64,000 nt of DNA from assembly GCA_016271365.2 (NCBI GenBank), contig CM028136.1, positions 467,168,001 to 467,232,000 of the forward strand, written 5' to 3'. Under the pieces are notes generated by a model. It did not search any database, was not told the origin of the DNA, and saw only the letters and a list, made by a program, of their open reading frames with translations. The position numbers and the translations under genes were made by a program. Positions 46,262 to 57,184 of this stretch are shown here, in pieces (the first letter of the stretch is position 1; each line of letters begins with the position of its first letter). Origin of the DNA: Neoceratodus forsteri. Lineage: Eukaryota > Chordata > Ceratodontiformes > Ceratodontidae.

Positions 46262-47475
46262 AAATAATCAAATATTCCTTAACTCAACTGACCATGGAAA
46301 TGATCCACCCTAAAGAGCATGTATCAATACTTGGGCCTTCAGTTTTTAAAAGCCTGGTTACTCTCCTATCCAGGGTTGTGCATTGTGCAAATCTAACCAC
46401 ACTTGCAGGGGCTGAAGGTACTCCATCTGAAGGGTCATACCACACTGTGCAGTTGTATAAAAAGAATGCACACCCAATTGTGCCTTACTGCTTACTGATA
46501 TATGGAAATCTGAATAAAGTAAAAACTTGCAGCCAGGTTAGCCTGTAAAGGGAACATGCATACAGCAGTTCTCAAGAAATCCTTTTCAAATGTGATGACA
46601 TGCAGATGAGACAGTGCTCATTGCCTAGAGAGGAAGAAAAGGCAAAGTTTAACTACAAGGCATTTTTTGACCAATAACAGGCCAATCAAGTTCATCATTA
46701 AACCATTTTGAGCAAAGTGACTGGAGTTTTAAAATCCAGCATCTTTCTTTTTGCAATAGCAGTTGAGTGTGATCCCTACTTTAATGGAGTATTTAACTGT
46801 TTTTAGCCACATAAATTTGACTGTATATGCATCACTGTTCTGTGCTGCTTGGCAATGAAGTCTCATCTGGTCATACTGATCATCAGTATGTAATTATGAA
46901 CACTGAAGAAACGTGGCTCATAGATTGATTTTCAGAACCCTAGGTGCACTGGGAGTGTTTATTATTACTATCTTTTTTAAATAATATTTAAATAATTCTT
47001 TTTACTTCTGTATGCATTTGGAAATTGAATTCATATTGAATCTTTCCTAACTTGACTTTATATTGAATCTTCTCTAACTTGTAATATCACAAAGTGTTTT
47101 TTATCTTTTTGTACTAATAATCAATTCTGGCATGGTGTCAGCTATTACAATACAGCATGCGTGCGATGTACGTGGATTCTGCAACCTAATCATCTGTTCC
47201 TGTATTATCTTTCAGCAGAGGCTGGCACTATATGATAACTCTCTGTTTATGTCATCAGGGGCTGGGCATAGCCCAATGAACCCTTTAGGTGGGATTTTTA
47301 AAGGTGTGGACTCAGCACCTGTGTCTGTATTTTGGACACATGCTGCATCCATTGAAATGCGTCAGGATATCTGCATCCTATCTCTAGACATCTGGACTGA
47401 TTTGCAGCATTTTCCACACTTTACAGCAATTTTTTCTGCAACTGTAGGACTTGCGTTCATTTTTATTTATATATT
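46262..47475. other. No gene recognised
   Basis: AT-rich sequence after the LINE tail. Open frames up to 116 codons (47132-47482) match nothing I know and have no start context or splice structure I can defend. I see no strong hairpins or tandem repeats. Confidence 0.35.
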
Positions 47476-47545
47476 TATTTAAAATTGGTAACCAAGAGAG
47501 GCATACCGAGTCAAGGCTCATTTCCAGGCATGACCTGGGGAAAGG
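47476..47545 (-). repeat. SINE core-like repeat, diverged copy
   Basis: TTTAAAATTGGTAACCAAGA ... TTTCCAGGCATGACCTGGGG keeps the spacing and both ends of the SINE body at 45190-45250 but is strongly diverged. Listed as a possible relative only. Confidence 0.3.
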
Positions 47546-47689
47546 GGAAGGAGAAGGGAAGAAGCACAATTACAAACAAAATATAGCCAGTCAAGTGATG
47601 TGGTTACAAAGAGGATGACATAAAGAGCATAGGCTGAGTGCAGTACAGACAAATGGCACAATGTTGCATACAGAGGATAAATGAAGGAA

Positions 47690-48178
47690 CATATGAACAT
47701 TCGAAAACACTAGCAGAAACAGGCCTCATGGTCTATCAAGTCTGCTTGATTGTGCAGCTAGTCGCTCAATTTGCAGCTGCCCCAACCACCGCTCCCCTTT
47801 TCATAATTACCCCCCCACTCTGTCCCATCCCCTCTTAAAGCCACCTACCATGCTATAGGCTACCACCTCCTCAGGCAGATCATTCCACTTATCCACCACC
47901 CTCTCTGTGTAATAATGGTTCCTGACTTCTCTCCTGAATCTTCCCCCCTCCAGTCTCAGCTGGTGCCCCCTCGTGACCCTCCCCCTTCTAATCTGGAAAA
48001 ACCCTTCTATGCTAGTCTTGTTTATCTCCTTTAAGTATGTAAAGGTTTTGATCATGTTCCCCTATACCTCCTCTCCTCCAGGGAATACACGTTGAACTTG
48101 CACAGCCTCTTCTCATAGGGGTATCCCTCTAATCCCTGGATCATCTTTGCCACCCTCTGCTGTACACTGTGATAGGGT
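47690..48178 (-). mobile_element. CR1-like 3' fragment, antisense
   Basis: Minus-strand reading: NVYSLEERRYRGTMIKTFTY (48090-48030), LKEINKTSIEGFFQIRRGRV, then RHQ-like GHQLRLEGGRFRREVRN and ERVVDKWNDLPEEVVAYSMV (47920-47860). This is the CR1 C-terminal region, but the tail region (ACATTCGAAAACACTAGCAG) differs from the other copies, so it is another subfamily. 5'-truncated. Confidence 0.72.
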
Positions 48179-48495
48179 CCATCCCTGCCACTGAGTAAGG
48201 ACCCATCTGTATTGTTTCCTTATATTGTTGCAACCGTTATATTCCTTTCTTGTACGGCTATCCCTTTCATTCTTGGTTGGAGGCAGGCCACCTCCAATCA
48301 GCAACCCCCCCAGCTTTGTTCTAAACCCTCTTTCAATTTTCCTTCCTTCTGGGTCCAGGTAATAAGGTTCATGAGAGGTGACCTTGCATTTAGGTAAAAC
48401 AGACACAATGGTCAGTCTGTGGTTTACTAGTGGCTAACTAAATATTAGCCAAAGGTTAAATGAACAAACAAACAAGCAAGCAGCATTCCTTTTCC
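48179..48495. other. No gene recognised
   Basis: Short unassigned stretch between the CR1 fragment and the outer edge of the left inverted arm. It ends with repeated AACAAACAAACAAGCAAGC (48455-48480). Confidence 0.35.
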
Positions 48496-49333
48496 CTTTT
48501 TATGTTGGCTCGCACATGCACAGCCAACATATTGGGGTAGTAGCACATTTGGAGGCATGGTCACTGTTGGGCAAATGCAGGACATGCATCAATAGGTGCG
48601 TCTCTCATTCCCCAATCAGCCTGCATGCCGGCGCCACACCATGCGGGCGAGCACATCTAAGAAAAGGTCTGCTGCAATGCGAGCAAAGCTCATCACATGC
48701 AGCGGACCTCCCGATGTGCTTACCCTGCTGAGATAGAAAAAATAACCTGGTGGCACACTGCCAGCCATAATGTCTACTTCAGGGGTGCCCAATCCCCCCT
48801 GTTGGCATGCCCTGCCCCCAAAATATGTGCCAATGGGGAGCCCCACTCCCCATTGGCATAAAGCCTCCCATTTGTTATATGCTGAGGGGTGCCCAATCCG
48901 TGCTTTTTGCCCCCTGCTTTCCTTGTGTGCCAACAGGGTGCCCATCCCTCATTACAAAGCATCCACCCAAAAAACATTTGGGTGGCACGCCAGAGCCCAC
49001 CCAGAGTGCCAAATCCCTGAAAAATAAAAACAGTCCCACAAGTGTTTTTTAACCTGTGAAAAAAGAAAACAGTCTCCGCCGTGTCCTTGCCCCCTCCTGC
49101 AACCCCGCTACCCTCTGCACCCTGCCTTCCCACACCCCGCCTCACCCCATACTTACCTCTGGAGTCCGGCACAACGAGCTTTGTGGACCAGGAACACGTC
49201 TGCACTCTTCAAAGCCGACTGCAAACTGAAGAAATGCCAGTAAGCTGTATAATGGCATAAATAGGTTTTTTTCAACTTTGGTGCATATCTCAGGCATTTT
49301 TGGGAATTTCTGCACCAGATTTTCAACATGGGG

Positions 49334-50400
49334 TTATTGGTACCCCTCCTCATGAATTCAGTCACTGTCATGGCATTATTCGGTCCCGAAAGGTGATTTC
49401 ATGGTCACTGTGCGGAATCACCTTTCAGGACCGAGTAATGAAATGATAGTGCCACTGTTCATGAGGGGACTCTCAAAAAGCCTATGTTGCAAATTTCGTG
49501 GAAAAAAATCCCCAAAATGGCTGTTTTACCATCGTGCGTTGCGTTGTTTCCACGCACGCGCATAACTTCATGCATTTGTAATATTTTCACTCCAGATTTT
49601 CATTAATTGGCATTTTTCCATACCTCCTGATGAACAGTACCACTGTCATTTTACATATCCTGGCCGAAATGTGTTTTTGCACGTCTGGCGCAGAATAGCA
49701 CGGTCGCTGTTCAAAATCAGTTTTCAAGACAGTTTGAGGAAATGACAGTGACACTGTTCATGAGCAGAGGTCCAAAAATGCCTATGCTGAAGATTTGGTG
49801 CCGAAAGTCCATAAAATGACTGTGTTATAAGCGTGCATTGCGCAGTTTCCACACACCCTTGTAACTTTGCACATTTGCAATATTTCCATGCCAGATTTTC
49901 AACTCTGGCATTTTTTCACACCTCCTTATGAACAATACAGCTGTCATTTTTGACATCCTACCCAAAATGCGTTTCCGTGCCTGTGACGCACAATGGCGTG
50001 GTTGCTGTGGGAAATCAACTTTTGGGACAGATTAATAAAATCACAGCACCACTGTTCATGAGGGGAGGTCCCAAAATGCCTATGTTAAAAACGTGCCTAA
50101 CAAACTCTCCCAAATAATTGGGTTACGGATGTGTGTTGCGCAGTTTCTATGCCTGCTTATGACTTCACCAATTGTTCATATTTTCACTCCAGATTTTCAA
50201 TGTTGCCATTTTTTATGCCTCCTCATGAACAATGCAGTTGTCATTTTCCACATCCTGCCCAAAATGTGTTTTCGTCCCTGTGCTTCCAAATGGCCTAGCC
50301 ACTGTGCAAAACCACCTTTCAGCTAACAAACTGATTGTGCCGCTTTTCATGAGGTGGGCTCACAAAAAGCCCATGTTGGAAATTTGGAGTGAAAATACCA
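49334..50400. repeat. Array of about 296-bp palindromic units (left)
   Basis: TTCATGAG landmarks at 49459, 49757, 50055 and 50346 give spacings of 298, 298 and 291 bp. Within each unit the left half (CCAGATTTTC...GGCATTTTT...CTCCTGATGAACAGT...CACTGTCATTTT) is the approximate reverse complement of the right half (AAATGACAGTG...CTGTTCATGAG...AAAAATGCC...GATTTGG). So each unit can fold into a hairpin with arms of about 130 bases. The outermost unit is a stronger palindrome centred near 49404. Confidence 0.85.
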
Positions 50401-50429
50401 ACACACACCTATGGTGTTAGGGTTCCCAA

Positions 50430-50785
50430 CTGTAGCACCCTACCCTGTAGAGACTGACAGGCATCAGGGGTGTGATTTGAGATCATTGGCTATAATGTTC
50501 ATGACATTCCAACTCTACCCCACCCTGCAGCCAGTGACAGGCATAGTGGTGTGCCTTTCAGTGTTCGGCCACACAGTTTACCTTATTCTCCTATACTGCA
50601 CCCACCTCAGTGTATTTCCTTATGGAATGGGGTAAGTATAATGCCCAAAGACCCCAAAGCACACCATGACACTTGTCAGTGTCTACAGGATAGGGTGAGG
50701 TACAATGGCATGAGCATGATAGCTGACAACCCAAAGGCACACCCCAATGCCTGTCGGTCTCTACAGGGTGGGGGTTGGGTTGGCG
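50430..50785. repeat. Nested palindrome of about 355 bp
   Basis: ACCCTGTAGAGACTGACAGG at 50440 pairs with CCTGTCGGTCTCTACAGGGT at 50751, and GCAGCCAGTGACAGGCATAG (50526) pairs with the region around GACACTTGTCAGTGTCTACA (50669). The centre is near 50607. The same 'CCCTGTAGAGACTGACAGGCAT' theme therefore occurs four times, twice in each direction. It lies between the 296-bp array and the inner edge of the arm. Confidence 0.75.
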
Positions 50786-50895
50786 TCACTTCAGTACTTC
50801 ACTGCCATTCCTATTATGCAACTCTAACTCCAGCACTACCAATGCCAATGCCAGCGAGACAACATTTGGCATTGACAAAGGCTTGCTTGTTATGT

Positions 50896-52010
50896 ACCCT
50901 GTGCTGCCTTGCTAAAACTGAAGATGTTACATGCTTTGTTATACAGCACTGATATATGCAGTATTACAGTGGCTTTTTTGTGCTGAGTTCTAGAGTGAGG
51001 GTGAACCCCCCCCCCCTTGTTCCTGGCAATGTAACCCTGTAAAGGTTATAGAAAGGAAGGGCCCCGGTTCTCAAAGCAGAAAAAATGTTGTCTGCTGCAG
51101 TGAGGATTTAGCATCTGGAGACGCGGTCTGAAGAGCACTGCTTGATTTGCCTGCACGAACGGTCGCATATTTGTAAAGCCCTCATGAACGTGCACACGAT
51201 CGTGCAGTGCCAGTGCTAGCTCTAACGTTCGCATAAGCAACTTTCTTACGCTTTAGTGCTGCCTCTGCCTTTGCTGTGTTTATTGCAGCAGCTACCAACG
51301 TAAGAGCTCTCTACCTTGAGGAGAGTTGAAACTAAGCCCCGAAATTGCTGCAGTAGAAAAGTGAAAGTGTCAGCCGTCTGCTTACAATTTCAGCTGATAG
51401 CTCGACATTTCAGCGGTCGGTAGACTGCTGACAGGCTATGCAGCAGCTTGATTATAAATAAATTAGCTGAACTGAGCCCTATAAAGTACAGCAGCTGTAG
51501 ATAAAAGAAGGAACATTTATGGTAGCAGCCCTGCCACCTTCAAGTCTGTTTGTGCAGGGTCATTAATGCCTATGATGTAAAACAAGTAATGTATTTTAAA
51601 ACAATGTAAAACAAACAGCAGGACAGTTTCCCCACATTATGGCAAAGTGTGCTTGGTACTTTCTTACCTTAGGTTGGCAGGTTATCTCAGAGGGATCTCT
51701 ATAAACAGACCTGCAGCGGTTAAAAGGGAAATATAATATCTGGTGGCCTGTTAACCTGCAGTCTTCTCTGCAGCTGGAAAGGGTGTAGTCTCTCCAACAT
51801 CTGTTACTGCACTGAGCATTCACTATAGGGAGACAGCGGCCCCTTGTGGCCTCTTTTTCTAGAAACAGGACTGTCAATCACTCTCTAAGGATAGCTGTGA
51901 TGAACAAATAACCTTTAAAAAGCATATTATTTCAGTTCTTGATCAACTGCAGTTGATATTTTGCATATAGTATATTCCTAGCCAGTTTAGCACTATATTT
52001 TGGTACTGCA
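50896..52010. other. No gene recognised
   Basis: Interior sequence between the left arm and the gypsy element. Holds a C-run at 51007-51018. No domain was recognised in any frame. Confidence 0.35.
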
Positions 52011-52315
52011 TAAACTGTGTTAAAGTTAGTGATGATGCTAGTTCACCTGATTCAGGCAGGCGGTACTTAAGGTATTACGTGAGCAGGTAACAGAGAGTGG
52101 AGGGTCAGTTCTTCCTGACCAAAGGCAAGCGAAGGACAAGGAGAGGTCCTGTACTGCAATACATGTTTCTTTTGCTTTTGATTGTTTTTTTTGAGTGTTT
52201 TATTATGATGCATATTGAATGTTTATGATGCTACAATAAACATCCCGCTAAGAACAAAAGTGTGTTGCAACTTACTACTGTCTCTGTGTCCATCTGTAGA
52301 TACCACACCATAACA
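52011..52315 (+). repeat. Probable 5' LTR (3' part) of the Gmr1-type element
   Basis: ACAATAAACATCCCGC at 52233-52248 contains a poly(A) signal, and the stretch ends ACCACACCATAACA at 52315, just before the primer-binding site. A CA end is expected for an LTR. I could not fix the 5' boundary, and the partner LTR is missing because the element is truncated. Confidence 0.5.
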
Positions 52316-52317
52316 TT

Positions 52318-52335
52318 TGGTGTCAAAAGTGGGAT
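52318..52335 (+). promoter_or_regulatory. tRNA primer-binding site
   Basis: TGGTGTCAAAAGTGGGAT begins two bases after the LTR end. TGGTGTCAGAAGTGGGAT-like sites are usual for vertebrate gypsy elements; the TGG start pairs with the CCA end of a tRNA. I do not assign the tRNA species. Confidence 0.65.
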
Positions 52336-52576
52336 TTACTGCCTGCGGTGTCTTGCCAGGGAAGGGAGGCATTGCGGTGGATACCACTCAGTATCCTAGG
52401 TGGACATATGGCAGAGGGTGGCCAGGCACAAGGCATCCTCACGAGAAAGATGGTGGCACAGACGGGGGCCCCGTTGTTGTCCGGTCTGCCAGATGTGCAC
52501 CCCAAAGTGAAGAAGCAGCCATCCAAGGGGACAGAGGAGGAGCTCAGTGAGCACAGAGATGGACTAGCTGCCTGAG

Positions 52577-53400
52577 ATGGAAGAAGTAGGAGAAAATGTG
52601 AATGCCTCCTGTCCTGACCTCGAACATGCTTCTGTGGAGGACATGGGTGATCTGTTGAAATGGCTGTGTGTCCGGCAAGTCCAGCTTGATTGTGGGAGAG
52701 AGAGAGGTGGAACGGAGAAGGCAGGACGCCAGATGGGCGGACACTATGAGGGTGCTGCAGGCAATCCATAAGGGGACCACTGAGCGTCCTCAAGGACCTA
52801 GAGATATTAAATTGACCCAGTTACAGGACTCTGATGACATAGAGATGTATCTCACTAAGTTTGAGAGGGTAGCCCAAATGTGTGGGTGGTCTAAGGAACA
52901 GTGGGTGGTGCATTTAGCCCCACAACTAACAGGACGAGAGCAGGTTGTGTACAGTCGATTGAACATTCAAGTTGCCCATGATTATGATCATGTAAAAAGG
53001 GAGATCCTGAGATGATATGACATCAACACAGAGACTTATCGTCAATGTTTCAAGTATTTAAAAATGCAAGCCACTGACGCCCCAAGGGTAAATCTTTGCT
53101 CGCTTGAAAGACTTGAGCTACAAATGGCTGCAGCCTGACAGGAAGATTGTCCTAATCGATAATGAAGGTGATTACAATTGAGCAATTTATCAAGGTCTTG
53201 CCGCAGGATATACAATTGTGGGCACGTGAACATAAGCCAGAGGGAGCTGAAAAGACCATTGCCTTGGCAGAAGACTTCATGACTGCAAGAACTATGAGAG
53301 AGAGGAACCAAGGAGGAATTCCATCAGCCACCTCCACCAACCTGGTAAGGCCAAACCTTTCTTAAGCTGACAATAAAGCTACACCTGATGTAAAAAGAGA
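52577..53400 (+). pseudogene. Gmr1-type gag with SCAN-like capsid region, broken
   Basis: Start MEEVGENVNASCPDLEHASV (52577), frame shift within a GA-rich run near 52695, then RRRQDARWADTMRVLQAIHK, DIEMYLTKFERVAQMCGWSK (52838), LAPQLTGREQVVYSRLNIQV and ILR-stop-YDINTETYRQCFKYLK. The stop at 53014 is TGA where CGA (Arg) is expected. In further frames LKDLSYKWLQPDRKIVL (53105) is followed by VITIEQFIKVLPQDIQLWAR and EHKPEGAEKTIALAEDF (53163-53280). The last block matches the SCAN fold signature (EQFL..LP..LQ.WV....P.S.EEAV.L.ED). Confidence 0.82.
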
Positions 53401-53425
53401 GAGAAGAGAGAGAGAGAGGGTACTG

Positions 53426-53945
53426 TTGTCGGAGATTGTCTGTTATGGCTGCCAGAAGAAAGGGCACATCATTAGGAACTGTCCAACGGTAAAAAGGAAC
53501 TTTGGACACTTGGCACTAGCCAACTGGGCACCATATGTAGCTATGGTGGAGGTGGGACAGCACAATGTAATGGGCTTAATCGATTCTGGGAGCCGTCAAA
53601 TGCTTGTTCGAGCCGACCTGGTGGAAGAAGTGGTGAGAACAGGAAAAGGGACTATGGTGACATACATGCATGCATGGGGATACTCACTTTTATTCGACTA
53701 TCCTCCTGGATTTGGCTGTGAATGGAGAAACACAGGAATTATCAGTAGGGACTGTGCCCCATTTACCCGTGCCAATCATTATTGGGCAAGACCACCCTGA
53801 CTTTGCTAAACTGCTGGGGAGCCCAGACCACTCTACATTGGTAGCAGTGACAACCCGGTCCCAGGCCAAACAACAAACAGAGCTGGCAAGTGCTTTTCCA
53901 TTTACAGATGAACTGTTTAACAGCCCAGGTAAGGATCAGAAGGGA
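53426..53945 (+). pseudogene. Gmr1-type nucleocapsid knuckle and aspartic protease
   Basis: CYGCQKKGHIIRNC (53438) is a complete CX2CX4HX4C knuckle. About 30 residues later YVAMVEVGQHNVMGLIDSGS (53534) carries the protease Asp in D-S-G. A shift near 53665-53690 moves to the frame HFYSTILLDLAVNG, VPHLPVPIIIGQDHPDF (53755) and LVAVTTRSQAKQQ (53840), the usual protease end (IIGxDxP). The protease would process the polyprotein; the frame break prevents it. Confidence 0.8.
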
Positions 53946-54089
53946 AAAGCTATGAAATGAAAGGAAAAAAGAGACTGGCATGAAAAAAACAGGGTTTTGG
54001 ACTCAGTAGACATTAAAGAAGAGACTATGCCAGTTGAACAAAAAAATGATGTGTTGTTAACCCCTTTTTTCATAGGTGGGACAGAAGCC

Positions 54090-54610
54090 AGGTGATGGGT
54101 CTCCCAGATATATCATGCTGAAAAACCTCCTATTTGGGAAAGTACAAACCCCAGAAATGGGAATACAGTAACCCAACTGGTAGTTCCCCAGAAATACAGA
54201 AGGGAGATTGTCCAGTTAGCACATAACATTCCCCTTGCAGATCATTCTGGGAGAGATACTCTGAACAGAATCCTGAACAGATTCTTCTGGCCAGGGATTC
54301 ATGAGCAGGTGGCAGAATATGTGCAAAGCTGCCCATTATGTCAGAAGGTAGCTCGAACAGGCAAAAAGGATATGGTACCCCTCCAGAACATCCCTGTAGT
54401 CAGCCAACCATTAGAGAATTGCTATGGATGTGTTGGGTCCATTGAAAACCAGTTCCAAGGGAAATAGGTTCATCCTAGTATTCTGTGACTATGCCATGAG
54501 ATATCCTGGAGTGATTCTTATGAGAACAGTAACTGCCCCTAGAGTAGCCGAAGAGTTAGCCAAGGTATTTAGTAGGGTGGGTATCCCAAAAGTGATTCAG
54601 TATCCTTTTT
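54090..54610 (+). pseudogene. Gmr1-type integrase: zinc-binding domain and truncated core
   Basis: VVPQKYRREIVQLAHNIPLA then DHSGRDTLNRILNRFFWPGI and YVQSCPLCQKVARTGKKDM give the HHCC zinc domain (H-x7-H, then C-x2-C; 54180-54370). A one-base shift near 54420 leads to MDVLGPLKTSSKGNRFILVF (first core Asp), DYAMRYPGVILMRT, VAEELAKVFSRVGIPKVIQ. The next expected block 'LTDQG', with the second catalytic Asp, is replaced by unrelated sequence from about 54600. The domain follows protease without RT in between. Confidence 0.85.
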
Positions 54611-56919
54611 CTGGGCTGTGGAAGGCACTTGGGTTTTAAACCTTTGCCTTAACAGCAAGTGCCACACTTGAAGGTGTTAATGCAGTTGTTATTATTTACT
54701 TAGATTTATAGTATTACAGTTTTTACAAACACAGGAACCCCAGTCCCCATAATCTCTCCAGGTTGGCACTGTACAAACAGGTTTGAGCTTGACTTCAGAC
54801 ATGAGCCAAAACATATAGGATCCCTTTGTGTAGGTTGTACACTGCTGTCATGTAATACTTCATTAACACCAGTGGATGAGGTTACAGTCTCCTTGAGTCA
54901 GAGCTTATCCTACTCAGCAGTGAATTTACAGAATCTCTCACCTTGCTGTTTGCTTTGGGTTTAACACATTTTTACACATACTGTATACTTTATGATACCA
55001 TATTATCTATACTAGCGGGTGTGCAGGGGACAGCAACACTGTAGGAACTTTCTCTCAGACTACTCTGGCTGACAACATTCAGGGGTCCATGGTCTAGCAG
55101 GCCTTAGCTCAAGACAGACCAGCATCTCCTCTAAAACTGAAGGCCACCCCTGTGCTTGGCACCCCACTTTGGGTGGCCACCTTTTGCCCGACACCCAGAC
55201 GGCGAAACACAGAAAATGACCACTACAGCGACAGTGGCTGTAATCGTCTGTTTCTGTGTTTTGCTTTCCCCCAGTGTCCTGCCCCTTCCCCAGACCAACT
55301 CTGACCTGGAGTTGAGAATCCTAAAGTCCGGGGGGTGTGGGGGCACAGCCCCTACAGAAAACACTGGGGGCTTGGGCAGCACAATACCTGTGTCAGTATT
55401 GTGCTGTTGCTGTGCATGTGGACAACAGATTTACTGTCAACCAAACTTGGTGCTTCCCCTCACTTTAACCTAACATGTCTTACCAAATGGTGTGCTGGGC
55501 ACAATGTGCCAGTGCCTATTCCAGCCTGCCCTATGGCAGCAGTTGGCAATATCCCCAACATCTCTACCTGACTCATGATCTCCAATGTCCATCCCAGCTC
55601 AGGATATTCTGTATATAATGCAGTCCTATCTCCTACCTTAGTCTGCAGCTCAGTCTTTCTCACCAGGTCCCTCTCTATTGTCCACTCAACTAACAGCATC
55701 TCTCTGGCACAGGACTGCCATTGCCCCAAAATGGAGAACACCCCATTTTCCATGGAACTCTCTCTGTGCTGCAAGGTCACAAGGAAATTCCCTTAAGGGA
55801 GAGCACTTAGGATTCCCACACACTCCAAGTATCTTACTTCCCAGAATTAATGATGATCTCCACAAAATACTGTTGGACTCCAATACCCCCAGAGTCTTCA
55901 CTGCTGTCAAGATACTCATGCCTGAAGGCTAGCAGACAACTAGACCATGAGATGTCTTTCACTGGATTCATCTACAACTGCTGTTGTATGGTGCCCTTAC
56001 TCCTACAGTAAGTGGTAAACTACCTCAGAAAAGGGTTACCCAAAGGCAAGCAACAGGCAAATGGCACACTAGGCGCCTCCCACTGGACCCTGTCAGAGAC
56101 TGTACCAATCAGTATGCTGCCAGTCTGGCATTCTAGTAATTAACACCTCCCCATGAGGCAGGAGGAGTTGTTACATGTAGACAGTCCAAGTGTGTGTCTT
56201 TTAGCTTTTTGTATCTATTGATTTTATGATTGGTTTTATTTTCACCTGTACTGCATCTCACCTTTTTGCTTAAGTATCTACTGACTTTTTTCTTTTTGGG
56301 TGTTGAATTATTTGGCTGTGAAATGTTTGACATGCACAAGGTATCTTTAAAGAAGTTCTTATAAAGAGTTTCTTTTCATGTGCACCTCAGTTCTCATGAA
56401 GCAGTGTTGCATGAAGCATTAAATGGGTAGCCCATGAGGAGGGTGTATGGGGAAGGGCGCCGTCCATAATGGTGAGTCGTTCTTCATGAAATCCCTCACA
56501 GCAATGGGAGGGTAGGGTGACCGGATGTGGTGGGTGGGTGAAATGGGCGACAGGATGTCACTATATTTACTCTCGTGGGGGTGGGGAGTGAGCATGGCAA
56601 GCGTGGGCTGGGATGGGGGTGGAGGAGCTGTAGAGGGTGGCACTGCAGTGGGTTGCCGAGCTGCATCGTGGCATTGGGGGTTGGCCTGTGGTTGGGGTGG
56701 GTAAAGTAACGGGTTCAGGTCTGGGCGCTGGTGTGATTTTATTATGCCTGGCCCGAACTCTTTAATTTACATGCTTTCACCTCCCCGACATGCACCCCTG
56801 GAGTTGAGAATCCTTTAGTAGAGGGGTATGGGGCAAAGTCCTCAGCGATGGGGGTGTGTGGGGACCAGCCCCCACAGAAAGCATTGAAAGTTATGTCCCC
56901 AGCGCCATTGTCCTGTGCG
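54611..56919. other. Unassigned interior with small hairpins and a repeated segment
   Basis: No coding domain is seen. AGCACAATAC (55378-55387) and GTATTGTGCT (55396-55405) form a perfect 10-bp stem. A weaker stem joins ACACAGAAAATGACC...TACAGC (55205-55228) with GCTGTAATCGTCTGTTTCTG (55238-55257). The segment TGGAGTTGAGAATCCT plus a following CAGCCCCyACAGAAAxCAyTG occurs at 55307-55369 and 56799-56886, so an unnamed repeat family is present twice. Confidence 0.45.
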
Positions 56920-57012
56920 TCGGGGGTGTCAGAGTGCCGAAAATGTTTTTGGTACTGCACTCTGACTCCGTGATAATGGCAATCACCTTTAGGCTTTCGC
57001 CGTTATCACATA
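56920..57012. repeat. Two adjacent hairpins
   Basis: TCAGAGTGC (56929-56937) pairs perfectly with GCACTCTGA (56957-56965), and GTGATAATGGC (56970-56980) pairs with GCCGTTATCAC (56999-57009) with one mismatch. The two stems are five bases apart. They follow the second copy of the TGGAGTTGAGAATCCT repeat, suggesting a small foldback element end. Confidence 0.55.
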
Positions 57013-57184
57013 GAACCATTAAATGTGCCAGTGGATTTTGGGGTTCATGTTGCCTGTCCACAATTTTTGCCCTTCTTTTTAGCTCTATAAAGAACTATTA
57101 TTTCCATTATTATTTGGGTGCTGATTTCTAGAAGCACATGCCTGGACCATCGAAGATGGTAAGTGCAAAGCTTTTCTTTTATCT

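Larger units (their letters stand above)
48496..50895 (-). repeat. Left arm of a 12.6-kb inverted-repeat structure
   Basis: The arm is the reverse complement of 58900-61144 in the same order. The outer edge CTTTTTATGTTGGCTCGC matches the complement of the right edge, ...GCGAACGTAAAAAG. GGGTGCCCAATCC at about 48784 pairs with GGATTGGGCACC at 60875. CTCACCCCATACTTACCT (49141-49158) pairs with GTAAGTATGGGGTGAG at 60676. The stretch around GTCGGCTTTGAAGAGTGCAG pairs at 49200 and 60614. The inner edge GCATTGACAAAGGCTTGCTTGT (split 50870-50891) pairs with CAAGCATTTGTCAATGC at 58906. Identity is moderate with indels. Confidence 0.75.
52011..54610 (+). mobile_element. Gmr1-type Ty3/gypsy retrotransposon, 3'-truncated
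   Basis: Order: 5' LTR end (to about 52315, with AATAAA at 52236), primer-binding site, gag with a SCAN-like capsid part and a CCHC knuckle, protease, and then integrase directly after protease. In most Ty3/gypsy elements integrase comes last; protease-integrase-RT order is the hallmark of the Gmr1 group. The copy stops inside the integrase core at about 54600, so RT and RNase H, expected downstream, are absent. The LTR start is uncertain. Confidence 0.82.

Noticed and set aside
52577..53400. Host SCAN-domain zinc-finger gene
   Set aside because: The SCAN-like block sits in a gag followed by CCHC knuckle, DSG protease and integrase, preceded by an LTR end and primer-binding site, so it is a retrotransposon.
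53960..54090. Internal deletion of RT between protease and integrase
   Set aside because: Protease directly followed by integrase is the natural order in the Gmr1 group, so no deletion is needed; the missing RT is better explained by 3' truncation at about 54600.
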